A DNA stretch of 64,000 nucleotides from assembly GCF_021390645.1 (NCBI RefSeq), contig NZ_JAJEJT010000002.1:1-64000 (forward strand), in the 5' to 3' direction. The DNA comes from Paraburkholderia flagellata. GTDB lineage: Bacteria > Pseudomonadota > Gammaproteobacteria > Burkholderiales > Burkholderiaceae. Of this stretch, positions 44,357 to 52,619 are shown piece after piece. The notes under the pieces are model-generated. The model did no database searches, was not told the DNA's origin, and was given only the letters and a program-made list of their open reading frames with translations. Every line of letters begins with the position of its first letter. Position 1 is the stretch's first letter. The translations under genes and the position numbers were made by a program.

Positions 44357-45598
44357 ATGAACGGACAATGGACCCAGGTGAAGTCGCACGACGGCGGCGA
44401 ATTTCGCGCCTACACGGCGCTGCCGCCCGAGGGTAGCGGCCCTGGCCTCGTGCTGCTGCAGGAGATCTTCGGCGTCAACGGCTACATGCGCGCGCTTGCC
44501 GACCGCTACGCCGAAGAAGGCTACGTCGTGATGGTGCCGGACCTGTTCTGGCGTCTGGAGCCGAACGTCGATCTCGGCTACGAGGGCGCCGACGCGCAAA
44601 AGGCGTTCTCGCTCTATGAGCGCTTCGACGTCGACCTCGCGATGCAGGACGTGGCGCAAACGCTCGCCGCGTTGCGCGCGCATGCGCAGCATCGCGGCAA
44701 GGTCGGCGTGGTGGGTTTTTGCCTCGGCGGCAAGCTCGCGTACCTGAGCGCCACGCGCACCGATGTCGATTGCGCGATCGGCTATTACGCCGTGGGCCTC
44801 GAAAACAATCTGGACGAAGCCGCGCGCATCACGTGCCCGCTCATGCTGCATTTCGGCGCCGACGACGCCCATTGCGACGCCGCGACGCGCGAGCGCATCA
44901 CGCAGGCGCTGGCGGGCAAGCCTGGCGTCGAGCTGTATACGTACCCGGGCTGCGATCACGCGTTCGCTTCGTCTTCGCGCTCGACGTACGACAAGCCGGC
45001 CACGATGATGGCGTACTCGCGCACGCTCGCCATGCTGCGCCGCGTGCTCGGCCCGATCTACGACTTCAACGCGCTGTGGGAAGAGCACTGTTACCACGAG
45101 TTCGTCGCGCGCAACCCGAGCGACGTGATGCCGACGATGGTCGCGCAGCCCTACGTCAACCACATTCCCACGATGACGGGCGGTGTGGGCCACGACGAAC
45201 TCAAGCGCTTCTACACGCACCACTTCGTGCATTCGAACCCGGAGGACACGCGCCTGATCCCGATCTCCCGCACGATTGGCTCGGACCGCGTGGTGGACGA
45301 GTTCATCTTCTGCTGCACGCACGACCGCGAAATCGACTGGCTGCTGCCGGGCCTCGCGCCCACGGGCAAATACTTCGAAGTGCCGATGCTTGCTGTGATC
45401 TGCTTTCGCGGCAACAAGCTCTATAACGAGCACATCTACTGGGACCAGGCTTCGGTGCTCGTGCAGATCGGCGCGATCGATCCCACCGGCCTGCCGATCG
45501 CGGGCGCGCAAAGCGCGAAGAAGCTGCTCGACGAAACGCTGCCCTCGAACACGCTCATGGCGCGCGCCTGGCGCGAGAGCGAAGGCAAACCGTTCTAG
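44357..45598 (+). CDS. Dienelactone hydrolase fused to a SnoaL-like domain
   Basis: 413 residues. Residues 1-230 are an alpha/beta hydrolase of the dienelactone hydrolase family with E36 (LLQEIFG), nucleophile C122 (GFCLGG), D169/D170 (FGADDAH) and H201 (GCDHAFA). Residues 235-413 form a SnoaL/NTF2-like domain (YDFNALWEEHCYHEFVARNP, GHDELKRFYTHHF, NEHIYWDQASVLVQIG). Usual dienelactone hydrolases are about 230-240 residues, so this is a two-domain fusion. GGAGGAG precedes the ATG. No aromatic catabolic genes lie nearby, so its lactone or ester substrate is open. Confidence 0.88.
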   Translation: MNGQWTQVKSHDGGEFRAYTALPPEGSGPGLVLLQEIFGVNGYMRALADRYAEEGYVVMVPDLFWRLEPNVDLGYEGADAQKAFSLYERFDVDLAMQDVAQTLAALRAHAQHRGKVGVVGFCLGGKLAYLSATRTDVDCAIGYYAVGLENNLDEAARITCPLMLHFGADDAHCDAATRERITQALAGKPGVELYTYPGCDHAFASSSRSTYDKPATMMAYSRTLAMLRRVLGPIYDFNALWEEHCYHEFVARNPSDVMPTMVAQPYVNHIPTMTGGVGHDELKRFYTHHFVHSNPEDTRLIPISRTIGSDRVVDEFIFCCTHDREIDWLLPGLAPTGKYFEVPMLAVICFRGNKLYNEHIYWDQASVLVQIGAIDPTGLPIAGAQSAKKLLDETLPSNTLMARAWRESEGKPF

Positions 45599-45620
45599 CG
45601 CGTGCTTCGCCTAAGCGTGG

Positions 45621-45902
45621 TCAATTGAACGGATTGTCGACGACGCCGGGCTTCTGGTCCGGCTCGTCGGCGACCTTAGCGGGCAGGTGCGGGTCGGCCT
45701 GCAGTTTCTTCACGACGTCGTCGAGCGCCGCCTTCAGCGCCAGTGCGGCGGCGAGGCCGCGCTTGTCGCGCGTGAACTCGAGCGTGCCGGCGAGCGTCAC
45801 GCGCGTCGTGCCGTTCGTGAGCGTGAGTGCGTCGCCTTGTACGTTGAGCACGTCGTTGTCGTTTGCGTATGAGTCGAACACCGTTTGATCCTCCTTCTGC
45901 AT
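45621..45902 (-). CDS. Hypothetical protein, 93 residues
   Basis: Not recognised. It has a soluble N-terminus with a beta-rich segment NVQGDALTLTNGTTRVTLAGTLEFTRDKRG, then a helix ALALKAALDDVVKKLQAD and a proline/aspartate-rich tail ending PGVVDNPFN. AAGGAGGATC lies upstream of the ATG, a strong ribosome-binding site supporting translation. Convergent with the dienelactone hydrolase gene. Confidence 0.7.
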   Translation of the reverse strand: MQKEDQTVFDSYANDNDVLNVQGDALTLTNGTTRVTLAGTLEFTRDKRGLAAALALKAALDDVVKKLQADPHLPAKVADEPDQKPGVVDNPFN

Positions 45903-46191
45903 GACGGGGGCGCGCCCGGGTAGTGGCGCGATGTGGCGGGCCGAATTATAGGAAGCCGAGCCCCCACCTTCAATTCTCTTCGTCGATTCCTGTCTGCCGC
46001 TTCGTCTTTTCTGCCTAAATATGAGGCGGACTTGTCACGTCGATGTCAAAGCCACGCGCAGGCACGCCGCACGCGCTGATTCAGGTCAACTCGCTCGCGC
46101 TAAACCACGGCATCCGCAGGCAAACCAACGATGATGACGCACCCGCGCGCAGGCGCGGCCGATCTGCCTCAGTGCGAGCAAGGAGTCATCG

Positions 46192-46263
46192 ATGGGAATT
46201 CTGGATAAGGTATCTGAAAACGCGGGAGCGGACACGGCGGACAACGCCGATCCGCAGGCCTGA
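46192..46263 (+). CDS. Small ORF coupled to the LysM lipoprotein gene
   Basis: 23-residue frame beginning MGILDKVSENAG and ending ADPQA, with AGGAG six bases before the ATG and a TGA stop two bases before the next gene's ATG. Such spacing suggests translational coupling, as a leader peptide or a real small protein. Too short for family recognition. Confidence 0.5.
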   Translation: MGILDKVSENAGADTADNADPQA

Positions 46264-46265
46264 CG

Positions 46266-47186
46266 ATGCGCGGCCAGCATCGAGGGGCCACGCGACGCGC
46301 CGAGGCCTTGCGCATCGCGGTCGGCGCGACGTTCGCGTTGGCCATCACGCTTGAATTCACATTGAGCGGTTGCACGATCACGCCGTGGCGTACCGCGCAA
46401 AGCGACGAGGCCGGGACGGCCGCGGACACCGGCGTCACGACGACCGCCGTGCCGCCTCCGGCCGTTGCCGCTTCGGCGTTGCCCGCCAGTGGTGCCGCGG
46501 CCGGGACCAGCCCGTCCGGCTTTTATCGCGTGAAGTCCGGCGACACGCTCTATCGCATTGCGAAAGCCTCAGGCCAGCGCCCCGCCGACCTCGTGAGCTG
46601 GAACAAGCTGCCCGCCGACGGAAAGGTCCAGGTAGGGCAACTCTTGCGAGTCGCGCCGCCCGCGGCCGCCACCGCCACCGCCACCGCGCCGGTGAGTACG
46701 ACTGCGAAGCCTTCCGCCGCGCAATCGGCCAAGGCGGCAACCACGCCCGCAACCGCAACGGCCACCGCAGCGAGCGCGCCACCCGCCGCCACACCGAAAT
46801 CCGCCGCCACGCGCAGCAACGCCCGTTTCATCTGGCCGATCGAGGGCAGCGTTGCGCAGCCCTTCAAGGGCAAATCGAAGGGTGTGGTGATCGCTGGGCC
46901 GCCCGACCAACAGGTGAAAGCAGCAGCATCGGGCCGCGTGGTCTATGCCGGGAGTGGCATGAAGGCGTACGGCAAGCTCGTCATCGTGAAGCACGACGTG
47001 CGTCTGGTCACGGCCTACGGCCGCAACGCCAGGCTGCTCGTGAAGGAGGGCGACGCGGTGAAGCAGGGCCAGGCGATTGCCGTGAGCGGCACGGATGGCG
47101 CCGGCATCTCCGCCCTCATGTTCGAGGTGCGCGAGAACGGCAAACCTACCGATCCGCTCGCCTGGTTGCCAAAGGCGCCCCAATAA
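46266..47186 (+). CDS. LysM and LytM (M23-like) envelope lipoprotein, NlpD/EnvC type
   Basis: 306-residue lipoprotein (lipobox LSGC, Cys36) with a Thr/Ala-rich linker, LysM domain (about 82-127: FYRVKSGDTLYRIAKASGQRP) for peptidoglycan binding, an Ala/Thr spacer and a C-terminal LytM fold (about 190-306). The zinc ligands of active M23 peptidases appear missing: KSKGVVIAG replaces the HxGxD motif and SALMFEVRE replaces the HLHFE motif. Like E. coli NlpD it is more likely an activator of cell-wall amidases than a peptidase. Confidence 0.88.
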   Translation: MRGQHRGATRRAEALRIAVGATFALAITLEFTLSGCTITPWRTAQSDEAGTAADTGVTTTAVPPPAVAASALPASGAAAGTSPSGFYRVKSGDTLYRIAKASGQRPADLVSWNKLPADGKVQVGQLLRVAPPAAATATATAPVSTTAKPSAAQSAKAATTPATATATAASAPPAATPKSAATRSNARFIWPIEGSVAQPFKGKSKGVVIAGPPDQQVKAAASGRVVYAGSGMKAYGKLVIVKHDVRLVTAYGRNARLLVKEGDAVKQGQAIAVSGTDGAGISALMFEVRENGKPTDPLAWLPKAPQ

Positions 47187-47208
47187 TTACGAAGGATACC
47201 GAATCAAG

Positions 47209-47799
47209 ATGAAGAGAAGGGAATTTCTCGCTGGCTCGCTGGCCATTGCCGGGTGGCTCGCGGCGAGCGCGGGCTGCACGACGACCTCCAGTTCCGTCGA
47301 TGCCGATCCCGCCACGGAGAATGCCGTTGCGCGCCGCGAGATCGACACGGGTGTCGATGAAACTCTCGCACGCCTTTATCGCACCGTGCCGGGCGCGCGC
47401 GAACTCATTGCCAAAGCGCGTGGCGTGCTCGTGTTTCCGGAAGTCGTGGGCGCGGGTTTCGTGATCGGCGCCGAATATGGACGCGGCGCGCTGCGCGTGG
47501 AGGGCCGCACGCTCGGCTACTTCTCGACGATGGGCGGCTCGTTCGGCGCCCAGATCGGCGCGCAGTCGCGCGCCATCGTTTATGCGTTCATGACGCGCTC
47601 CTCTCTCGACCGCTTCAAGCGCAGCAGCGGATGGAGAGCGGGCGCGGACGCCACCGTCGCGCTCGTAAAAATGGGCGCCAACGGCAAAATCGATACCTCG
47701 ACGGCGGTGAACCCCATCGAAGCCTTCGTGTTGACGAACGGCGGCCTCATGGCGGGCGTTTCGCTGGAGGGCTCGAAAGTCTCGCGGCTCGATATCTAG
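47209..47799 (+). CDS. SYLF-domain lipid-binding lipoprotein
   Basis: 196 residues. The N-terminus MKRREFLAGSLAIAGW contains a twin-arginine motif (RREFL) and runs into a lipobox ASAGC (Cys23), suggesting Tat export with lipidation. The SYLF (Ysc84-like) domain spans about 60-196: ARGVLVFPEVVGAGFVIG, GRTLGYFSTMGGSFGAQIGA, SSGWRAGADATVAL. It starts 22 bases after the LysM gene and is probably co-transcribed. Function in bacteria unsettled; phosphoinositide/lipid binding is known for the domain in eukaryotes. Confidence 0.87.
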   Translation: MKRREFLAGSLAIAGWLAASAGCTTTSSSVDADPATENAVARREIDTGVDETLARLYRTVPGARELIAKARGVLVFPEVVGAGFVIGAEYGRGALRVEGRTLGYFSTMGGSFGAQIGAQSRAIVYAFMTRSSLDRFKRSSGWRAGADATVALVKMGANGKIDTSTAVNPIEAFVLTNGGLMAGVSLEGSKVSRLDI

Positions 47800-47831
47800 C
47801 GCTTCAAACGCGCCGCTGCCGCCTTAGCCGC

Positions 47832-48620
47832 CTACCAGCCCCATTTGCTCACCGCAAACCCGCGGCCGTTGAACGAGACCTTTTCCTTGGCCGCCACATC
47901 CGCCGGAATGCCCGGGAACGCAATGCCGCTCTGCGCTTCGAGATCGCGCACCGAGCGTACGTCATAGCGATCGACAGCCGTATTGTCGGCGACGATGGCG
48001 AACGCGAGCTGCTGCGAAGGCACGTACACGACCTTGAAGATCTGCGTCGGGACGAGCACGCGCGTCGCGCCAATGGTCTGCAGCTGTGCGCCCGTGAAGA
48101 GCGGGCCGGTCACGACATACGCGTCGCCATACTTCGATGCGAGCTTGCGTACGGCGGTTTCGATGTGCGCCCAGAGGCGCTGGTTGTTCTCGCGATTCTG
48201 CGGAACGATGTTGGCGAGTGAAAACGATTCCGCCATCGCCTGTGCATTCCAGCGGTTGCCTGCCGGGCTCATGTGGCCCCGGTCGAAACCGCTGCGCTTG
48301 TAGTCGGCGAGTGTCGCGCCTTCACCTTCGGGCAGACGGTCGTCTTCGAAAAAGCGGTTCGTGCGCGTCATGTCCTTGGCGGCTTCGAGGTGATCGCGCG
48401 TGAGATGCTCGGCGGACCACAGCGGACCGTGCGTAACGCCCGAATGCAGCACGACGAAATCCGAGTAGCAAAGCATGCGCGTTTTGGGCGCCATGCGTTG
48501 ATTCGTGAGCGTCGGAAACTGGCCGTTGGGTACGAACTGCGAACAGGCAGGCGCGGCGTAAGCATGGCTGGCGGCGGCGAGCAGCAGGGAGGAAATCAGT
48601 GAGGCGAACAGCTTCTTCAT
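47832..48620 (-). CDS. Secreted DNA/RNA non-specific endonuclease
   Basis: Serratia-type nuclease (beta-beta-alpha-metal fold). 262 residues with a Sec signal peptide (cleaved after YAA, near residue 23). Active-site motif DRGHMSPAGN puts catalytic His at residue 116, and the Mg-binding Asn lies in NIVPQNRENNQRLW (about 137-150). Likely periplasmic or extracellular nucleic-acid scavenging. Start at MKKLFAS, where the signal peptide begins. Confidence 0.92.
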   Translation of the reverse strand: MKKLFASLISSLLLAAASHAYAAPACSQFVPNGQFPTLTNQRMAPKTRMLCYSDFVVLHSGVTHGPLWSAEHLTRDHLEAAKDMTRTNRFFEDDRLPEGEGATLADYKRSGFDRGHMSPAGNRWNAQAMAESFSLANIVPQNRENNQRLWAHIETAVRKLASKYGDAYVVTGPLFTGAQLQTIGATRVLVPTQIFKVVYVPSQQLAFAIVADNTAVDRYDVRSVRDLEAQSGIAFPGIPADVAAKEKVSFNGRGFAVSKWGW

Positions 48621-48852
48621 CGAGGGGACTGGCTGGACTGGGGTGGGATCAAGCGGGCTGAAAGTATAGCGGGCGCATGCAGGCGGGAGGAAAGCGCGGC
48701 GCAAAAAAACGCGCGCCCGCGGATGGGCGGGCGCAAGCGAGAAATGATGCACAAGCAGATGCAATGAGCGCGGCAGCGTTGCGTTGCTGCGCGAGGAGCG
48801 AGGCGGCAAATGATGCCGCCTGCATTCAATCGACTACGTCATTAACGACAAC

Positions 48853-49212
48853 TCAGCCCGCAAAAAGCGAATGCTCGGCGCGGACCATCTGGCGGTCCAC
48901 GGCCTGGAGCCGCCATTGGCCTTCCATCGGCGAATGCGAGGTTTCACACGACCATGTCGCGTCGCCGTGTGCGGAACTGATTTCCTGGCGGCGGTTCACA
49001 TGCAGACCGCGTAGCGTGCACAGCGGCTCGTTTTCGAGCGGCGCGCATAACGACGTGACACCATTCACGTCGCGTAATTCACCCCATTCTGGCAGGTCGA
49101 TCCCTTCGTGAGACTCGCGGGACCAGCGTTGCTGGTCGGTGTCGAGCCAGAGCACTGCATAGTCGTGATTGACGGTCGGATCGGAACCGTTGATCAGGAT
49201 CGTAAGTCGCAT
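48853..49212 (-). CDS. Hypothetical protein, 119 residues
   Basis: Not recognised. Soluble, Trp-rich, with DYAVLWLDTDQQRWSRESHE and a central LCAPLENEPLCTLRGLHVNR. Two closely spaced cysteines lie at about residues 56 and 65, and another at 89. GGAGATGCC precedes the ATG (GGAG seven bases away), supporting translation. No operon partner. Confidence 0.65.
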   Translation of the reverse strand: MRLTILINGSDPTVNHDYAVLWLDTDQQRWSRESHEGIDLPEWGELRDVNGVTSLCAPLENEPLCTLRGLHVNRRQEISSAHGDATWSCETSHSPMEGQWRLQAVDRQMVRAEHSLFAG

Positions 49213-49398
49213 GGCATCTCCGCAAAATTGATCGGGGGCGTCGGCAATTTAAAAGTCTAGGACGACTCCGCGCGCGCGCAAAGTGAAGAGTGCAGGACAG
49301 ATCGTCGCGCGCACCGCGCGTGCCTGGACCGGCCCCGTTTATGCAGTGTCGTGCCCGCGTAAACCCGCCTACGCTATCGCGGGGATTGAAATTCACAA

Positions 49399-49427
49399 TT
49401 GGGAACGCAAACGCCACAGCCTAGATT
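49399..49427 (+). promoter_or_regulatory. Predicted promoter of the rubrerythrin operon
   Basis: TTGGGA (49399-49404), 17-base spacer, TAGATT (49422-49427), about 93 bases before the ATG at 49520. The rest of the 307-base gap 49213-49519 shows no gene. Confidence 0.55.
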
Positions 49428-49519
49428 GATAGTGCGGCGAAGTCGCCCGCGCATGCTGCATTGCACGAAGGCGAACTGCGTCGCGTCCCCACATATCAGG
49501 TCGAACGATGGAGGCACAG

Positions 49520-49942
49520 ATGGCACAGCTAAAGGGCTCGAAGACGGAACAGAACCTCAAGGATGCATTTGCCGGCGAATCACAGGCCAACCGCCGTTAT
49601 CTGTATTTCGCAGCCAAGGCCGACGTAGAAGGACAAAATGATGTCGCGGCGCTGTTTCGCTCGACCGCCGAAGGCGAAACCGGCCACGCGCACGGTCACC
49701 TCGAATATCTGGAAGCGGTAGGCGACCCGGCAACCGGGCTGCCGTTCGGCAGTTCGCGCCTGAATCTGCAAGCAGCGATTGCGGGCGAAACGCACGAATA
49801 CACCGACATGTATCCCGGCATGGCCAAGGTCGCGCGCGACGAAGGCTTCGACGAGATCGCGAACTGGTTCGAGACGCTCGCCAAGGCCGAGCGCAGCCAC
49901 GCCAACCGTTATACGAAGGCGCTGGAGGTTCTGGCGGACTGA
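49520..49942 (+). CDS. Rubrerythrin lacking the rubredoxin domain
   Basis: Di-iron ferritin-like peroxide/oxygen-stress protein. 140 residues; diiron ligands are in [11 protein letters not shown] (E20), [10 protein letters not shown] (E53/H56), [14 protein letters not shown] and [10 protein letters not shown] (last E-x-x-H). Classical rubrerythrins are about 190 residues with a C-terminal rubredoxin CxxC pair; here the protein stops after the four-helix bundle. I prefer the ATG at 49520, preceded by GGAGG, over the ATG four codons earlier. First of three genes with an Fe-S protein and DUF3501. Confidence 0.92.
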   Translation: MAQLKGSKTEQNLKDAFAGESQANRRYLYFAAKADVEGQNDVAALFRSTAEGETGHAHGHLEYLEAVGDPATGLPFGSSRLNLQAAIAGETHEYTDMYPGMAKVARDEGFDEIANWFETLAKAERSHANRYTKALEVLAD

Positions 49943-49958
49943 GCATCGCCGCGTGCTT

Positions 49959-50003
49959 CCCGGCACGCGTCCATGACGCGCGCTTTTTGTTTCGCGTGCC
50001 GGG
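49959..50003. repeat. Intercistronic inverted repeat
   Basis: CCCGGCACGCG (49959-49969) and CGCGTGCCGGG (49993-50003), 11 perfect pairs with a 23-base loop that contains TTTTTG, in the 133-base gap between rubrerythrin and the Fe-S protein. It may partially terminate transcription or protect the rubrerythrin mRNA. Confidence 0.7.
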
Positions 50004-50075
50004 CAAGCTCCGGCGCGCGTACGCGCGCGCTCGTTTAGCCGCGTATTTGGCTGATAAATAAAAGAAGGAGACGTC

Positions 50076-51413
50076 ATGCCCCACAAGGAAGGCAGTCTCG
50101 AAGCGCCCACACGCCATCCGCTCGACTGGCGCTCCGACGCTTTTTACGACCAGGCCAAGCTCGATACGGAACTCGCGCGCGTGTTCGATATCTGTGCGGG
50201 CTGCCGGCGCTGCGTGTCGTTGTGCGGCGCGTTTCCCGCGCTCTTCGATCTCGTCGATGAAACCGATAGCGGCGAAGCGCACGACGTCGACAAGGCGTCT
50301 TTCGACAAGGTCGTCGACCAGTGCTATCTGTGCGATCTCTGCTACATGACGAAGTGCCCCTATGTGCCGCCGCATCCGTGGAATGTGGACTTTCCGCATC
50401 TCATGCTGCGGGCCAAAGCGGTTCACTATCGCAAGGGCGACGTAAAGTTTCGCGACCGCGTGCTTTCGAATACCGACGCGCTAGGCCAGATCGCAGGCAT
50501 TCCCGTCGTCACGCAAACGGTCAACGCGATCAACCACACGAAGGCGATGCGCGGCGCGATGGAAGACATGCTGGGCGTCGATCGCAAAGCGTGGCTCCCC
50601 GACTTCGCGACGCATAAGTTTCGTAACGTTGCGAAACGCGCCGCATCGAGCGAGGTGCGCGACGGCGAGCGCACGCCGGGCAAGGTTGCCATTTACGCGA
50701 CCTGCTACGTGAATTTCAACGAGCCCGGCATTGGCCACGATCTGCTCGCGGTGCTCGACCACAACGAGATTCCCTACGAACTGGTGAAGAGCGAATGGTG
50801 CTGCGGCATGCCGCTGCTCGAGCAGGGCAATCTGGAGGGCGTGGCGCACAAGCAGTCGCAGAACATGCCCATGCTTGCGCGTTACGCGCGCGAGGGTTAC
50901 GCGCTGATCGGCGCGGTGCCGAGCTGTGTGCTCATGTACAAGCACGAACTGCCGCTGATGTTCCCCGACGACGCCAACACGAAAGCTGTGAGCGACGCGT
51001 TCTGGGACCCGTTCGAGTATCTCGTGGCGCGTCATCGCGACGGGCTGCTCAAGACCGATTTCCGCGCGCCGCTTGGCAACGTGTCGTATCACGTGCCGTG
51101 TCATGCGCGCGTGCAGAACATCGGCCGCAAGACCTTCGACCTGCTTTCGCTCGTGCCCGAAACGAAAGTGACCGTGGTCGAGCGCTGTTCGGGCCATGCG
51201 GGCACGTTTGGCGTGAAGAAGGAATTCCACGCCATGTCGATGAAGATCGGCACGCCCGTGTTCAAGCAGATGGGCCAGGCCGAGCCGAACTTCATCTCGT
51301 CCGATTGCCAGCTTGCGGGCCATCACATTGCGCAGGGCATCGAGGAGAACCAGCTAGGCGAGCCGCCGCTCGCTCACCCCATTACCCTGCTGCGCCGCGC
51401 CTATGGCATTTAG
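50076..51413 (+). CDS. GlpC/heterodisulfide-reductase-like Fe-S protein
   Basis: 445-residue redox protein. Two [4Fe-4S] motifs: CAGCRRCVSLC (about residues 41-51) and CYLCDLCYMTKCP (about 86-98). The C-terminal half has cysteine-rich CCG-type elements: EWCCGMPLLEQGN, ERCSGHAGTFG and SDCQLAGHH. It resembles GlpC and the HdrD-like subunits that pass electrons between quinones and soluble partners, but no dehydrogenase subunit is adjacent. Linked to rubrerythrin upstream and DUF3501 downstream; it could supply electrons to rubrerythrin in place of rubredoxin (inference). Confidence 0.88.
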   Translation: MPHKEGSLEAPTRHPLDWRSDAFYDQAKLDTELARVFDICAGCRRCVSLCGAFPALFDLVDETDSGEAHDVDKASFDKVVDQCYLCDLCYMTKCPYVPPHPWNVDFPHLMLRAKAVHYRKGDVKFRDRVLSNTDALGQIAGIPVVTQTVNAINHTKAMRGAMEDMLGVDRKAWLPDFATHKFRNVAKRAASSEVRDGERTPGKVAIYATCYVNFNEPGIGHDLLAVLDHNEIPYELVKSEWCCGMPLLEQGNLEGVAHKQSQNMPMLARYAREGYALIGAVPSCVLMYKHELPLMFPDDANTKAVSDAFWDPFEYLVARHRDGLLKTDFRAPLGNVSYHVPCHARVQNIGRKTFDLLSLVPETKVTVVERCSGHAGTFGVKKEFHAMSMKIGTPVFKQMGQAEPNFISSDCQLAGHHIAQGIEENQLGEPPLAHPITLLRRAYGI

Positions 51414-51452
51414 GCCCCGACGCCAACACGCAACATTCACGAGGCACGACTC

Positions 51453-52034
51453 ATGACGATCGCGAGAAATTCGCTGTTGACGCTGGAAGCCTACGCCAAG
51501 GTGCGGGGCGATATGCGCAAACGCATCATCGAACACAAGAAGCAGCGCGTGGTGTCGCTCGGTAATCACCTCACGTTCCTGTTCGAGGATGAAACCACGA
51601 TCCGCTATCAGATTCAGGAGATGCTGCACATCGAAAAGATCTTCGACGAAGACGGCATTCAGGGCGAACTCGCGGCCTATCTGCCGCTCGTGCCCGACGG
51701 CGGTAACCTGAAGGCGACCATGCAGCTCGAATACGAAAGCGAAGTCGAGCGTCACGCGGCGCTCGCGCGGCTCATCGGCATCGAGGACAAAGTGTTCGTT
51801 CAGGTGGAAGACGAGCCGCCCGTCTACGCGATTGCCGATGAAGACCTCGAACGCGAAAACGCCGAAAAGACCTCGGCGGTGCACTTCGTGCGTTTCGAAC
51901 TCACGCCGCAGATGAAAACGCGGCTGCGCGAAGGCGCCGCGCTCGCGATAGGCTGCGATCATCCGAATTACCGCGTGCCGACACAGACCATCGACGGGGA
52001 AGTGCGCGCCTCGTTGCTCAAGGATCTTGCCTGA
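51453..52034 (+). CDS. DUF3501-family protein
   Basis: 193 residues, cytosolic, function unknown. Recognisable by the N-terminal LTLEAYAKVRGDMRKRIIEHK, the VSLGNHLTFLFEDETTIRYQIQEMLHIEKIFDE block, and a late VHFVRFELTP segment. It follows the Fe-S protein by 39 bases and recurs in bacterial genomes beside rubrerythrin and GlpC-like genes (general knowledge), so the three likely act together in peroxide or oxygen defence. Confidence 0.85.
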   Translation: MTIARNSLLTLEAYAKVRGDMRKRIIEHKKQRVVSLGNHLTFLFEDETTIRYQIQEMLHIEKIFDEDGIQGELAAYLPLVPDGGNLKATMQLEYESEVERHAALARLIGIEDKVFVQVEDEPPVYAIADEDLERENAEKTSAVHFVRFELTPQMKTRLREGAALAIGCDHPNYRVPTQTIDGEVRASLLKDLA

Positions 52035-52052
52035 GGCGCTTTACACGCCCGA

Positions 52053-52517
52053 TCAAACGTCCTTGCGGTACATGACGAAGCCAGGCTTCACGGCCACATC
52101 GTCGTAAAGCCGCATCGCCGTGTGATTCGTCTCGTGCGTGTGCCAGTACACGCGCGACGAATTCGACGCCTTCGCGTGCGCATACACGGCCTCGATCAGC
52201 GCGCGGCCCACGCCCTGGCCGCGCGCGTCCTCCACGGTGAAGAGATCCTGCAAATAGCAGATCGGCCCTTCCAGAATCGTGTTGCGGTGATAGATGAAAT
52301 GCACGAGACCGAGCACGCGTTCGCCGCGCACGGCGATGAACGCGTGCATGGGCTCATAGCCATCGAAGAAGCGCGACCAGGTCGTGCGCGTGATGTGCTG
52401 CGGCAGCGCGGTGGCGTCGAAGCGGCCGTAAAAGCGGTTATAGCCGTCCCATAGCGGCAGCCACGCATCGAAATCGTCGGGCGCGACGGCGCGGACTTGA
52501 AGCGTCGTGTCGGTCAT
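52053..52517 (-). CDS. GNAT-family N-acetyltransferase
   Basis: 154 residues; acetyl-CoA-binding motif A is visible in YLQDLFTVEDARGQGVGRALIEAV (about residues 88-111), followed by YWHTHETNHTAMRLYDDVA. AGGAG lies before the ATG. The upstream frame extension is rejected. Divergent from the MocR-type regulator gene, which may control it. Substrate unknown. Confidence 0.9.
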   Translation of the reverse strand: MTDTTLQVRAVAPDDFDAWLPLWDGYNRFYGRFDATALPQHITRTTWSRFFDGYEPMHAFIAVRGERVLGLVHFIYHRNTILEGPICYLQDLFTVEDARGQGVGRALIEAVYAHAKASNSSRVYWHTHETNHTAMRLYDDVAVKPGFVMYRKDV

Positions 52518-52619
52518 GTGTTGTCTCCTTGTTTGCAGGCTTGCCCAAACCCCCAAGCGTAAGCGACTTGTGGCACCATTGTTAGTCCCACCGAAACATA
52601 GAACCATGGAGCCACGGGT

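Noticed and set aside
49508..49519. Upstream ATG as the rubrerythrin start
   Set aside because: GGAGG falls directly after this ATG and is ideally placed for the ATG at 49520, where family similarity begins.
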